6,009 nt of DNA from Collinsella aerofaciens (lineage in GTDB: Bacteria; Actinomycetota; Coriobacteriia; Coriobacteriales; Coriobacteriaceae). The stretch covers positions 1-6,009 of the forward strand of contig RPYR01000139.1 of NCBI GenBank assembly GCA_008671285.1. Reading direction: 5' to 3'. This document shows positions 5,176 to 6,009 of the stretch, in pieces. A model generated the notes under the pieces. The model saw nothing but the letters and a program-made list of their open reading frames with translations, was not told the DNA's origin and searched no databases. Position 1 is the first letter of the stretch. Each line of letters starts with the position of its first letter. A program made the position numbers and the translations under genes.

Positions 5176-6009
5176 ATGACGACTTCTTATAAAACGATGG
5201 TGGTAAAGATCGGTTCGTCCACGGTGGTGGGCGCCGATGGCAAGGTCAACCGCGCCTTTATCGGCGGACTTGCCGATCAAGCCGCAGCGCTGCGCAAGCT
5301 CGGCTGGCGTCTGGTCGTGGTGAGCTCGGGCGCTATCGCCTGTGGCTATCCCGTGTTGGGCTTCGACCGCAAGCCGGTCGGCGACCTTCCGAGCCTGCAG
5401 GCCTGCGCCTCGGCTGGTCAGTGCATCATCTCGTCGGCCTACGACGAGGAGTTCCATGCGCGCGACCTGCTCACCTCGCTCGTGCTGCTCACGCGTCACG
5501 ACACGGCGCGTCGCACGTCCTACCTGCACGCGCGCGACGCCCTGCTGCGTCTGGTGGAGCTGGGCGTGGTGCCGGTCGTCAACGAGAACGACACCGTTAC
5601 CGTCGACGAGATCAAGTTTGGCGACAACGACACGCTGGCGGCGCTCGTGAGCTGCCTGGTTTCCGCCGACCTGTGCGTGACGCTGTCCGACATCGACGGC
5701 CTCTACACCGCCAATCCGCACGAGGATCCGACGGCCGAGTTTGTCCCGGTCGTGCATAAGATCGATGCCAAGATCATTGCCTCGGCGGGTGATTCTTCGA
5801 CCTCGGTGGGTACGGGCGGCATGATCACCAAGATTCGCGCGAGCCGCATCCTGATGACGGCGGGCATTCAGAGCGTGATTTGCTCGGGCGAGGAGCCCGA
5901 TGCCCTCGTGCGTCTCGCCCGCGGCGAGAGCGTGGGAACCCTGTTCGATCCGCCGGCGGAGCGCCTGGACATCGCACCCCGCAAACTGTGGATCGCGCTG
6001 GGCGACAAG
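5176..6009 (+). CDS. proB: Glutamate 5-kinase (3' end beyond window)
   Basis: This is the 5' part of the enzyme that phosphorylates glutamate to glutamyl-5-phosphate (EC 2.7.2.11), the first and normally proline-inhibited step of proline synthesis. The 278 residues present run open to the window edge. They contain the whole amino-acid-kinase domain: VVKIGSS (9-15), VVSSGAI (48-54), NENDTV (136-141), FGDNDTLAA (148-156), LSDIDGLYTANP (170-181) and GTGGMITK (212-219). The final RKLWIALGDK matches the linker into the C-terminal PUA domain of the long form, so about 90 residues are probably missing. The ATG at 5176 is the earliest possible start because an in-frame TGA lies at 5170-5172. It has no clear Shine-Dalgarno sequence. 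The ATG at 5197 is an alternative that would begin right at the kinase motif, and it is no better supplied. proA commonly follows proB, but that lies outside the view. Confidence 0.95.
   Translation, partial: MTTSYKTMVVKIGSSTVVGADGKVNRAFIGGLADQAAALRKLGWRLVVVSSGAIACGYPVLGFDRKPVGDLPSLQACASAGQCIISSAYDEEFHARDLLTSLVLLTRHDTARRTSYLHARDALLRLVELGVVPVVNENDTVTVDEIKFGDNDTLAALVSCLVSADLCVTLSDIDGLYTANPHEDPTAEFVPVVHKIDAKIIASAGDSSTSVGTGGMITKIRASRILMTAGIQSVICSGEEPDALVRLARGESVGTLFDPPAERLDIAPRKLWIALGDK

Noticed and set aside
5164..5193. TTGGTT-18-TATAAA as a proB promoter
   Set aside because: The start would fall at about 5200, after both candidate start codons, and the -35 matches only three of six positions.
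1..6009. CRISPR array, transposon ends, prophage or defence genes
   Set aside because: No regularly spaced repeats, transposase or integrase motifs, or toxin-antitoxin-like gene pairs were seen on either strand.

Overview
The window looks like chromosomal core sequence from a high-GC Gram-positive bacterium. The most likely group is the Actinobacteria class Coriobacteriia, with Collinsella or a close relative as the best guess. That placement rests on the GC-rich codon use, the flavour of the proteins (a WecA/TagO-type transferase, a PflX-like radical SAM protein, an actinobacterial-style PncB and ProB) and consensus TTGACA/TAAAAT promoter elements. It is inference from reading, not from a database match. 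No insertion sequence, prophage, CRISPR array or defence gene is visible.

Layout. Positions 1293-94 (minus strand) encode a polytopic membrane glycan-phosphate transferase of the WecA/TagO family. Positions 1294-1820 form a large non-coding, divergent region. Its most striking content is a minus-strand structured RNA at about 1671-1501. It has a -10 box at one end, a 12-bp closing stem joining its two ends, a large internal bubble, a branched head and a U-rich 3' end. This is the architecture and size of 6S RNA, the RNA-polymerase decoy. A plus-strand promoter-like element at 1709-1737 then leads into a PflX-like radical SAM gene (1821-2759).

A 150-base gap follows, holding an AT-rich 12-bp inverted repeat and a consensus promoter. 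That promoter drives a tRNA-Ala(CGC) gene at 2910-2982. A strong intrinsic terminator lies just after the tRNA and ends only 18 bases before the start codon of a small predicted tail-anchored coiled-coil protein (3047-3505). Next come nicotinate phosphoribosyltransferase pncB (3590-5095) and, after 80 bases, glutamate 5-kinase proB (5176 onward, cut by the window end).

How the parts relate. The named enzymes are housekeeping: cell-surface polymer initiation (WecA/TagO), NAD salvage (PncB) and the first step of proline synthesis (ProB). From the tRNA onward everything lies on the plus strand with short gaps, so the small membrane protein, pncB and proB may be partly co-transcribed, with terminator read-through from the tRNA promoter as one possible input. 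The parts most worth a second look are non-coding: the 6S-like RNA, its shared divergent promoter region, and the tRNA-terminator-mRNA junction.
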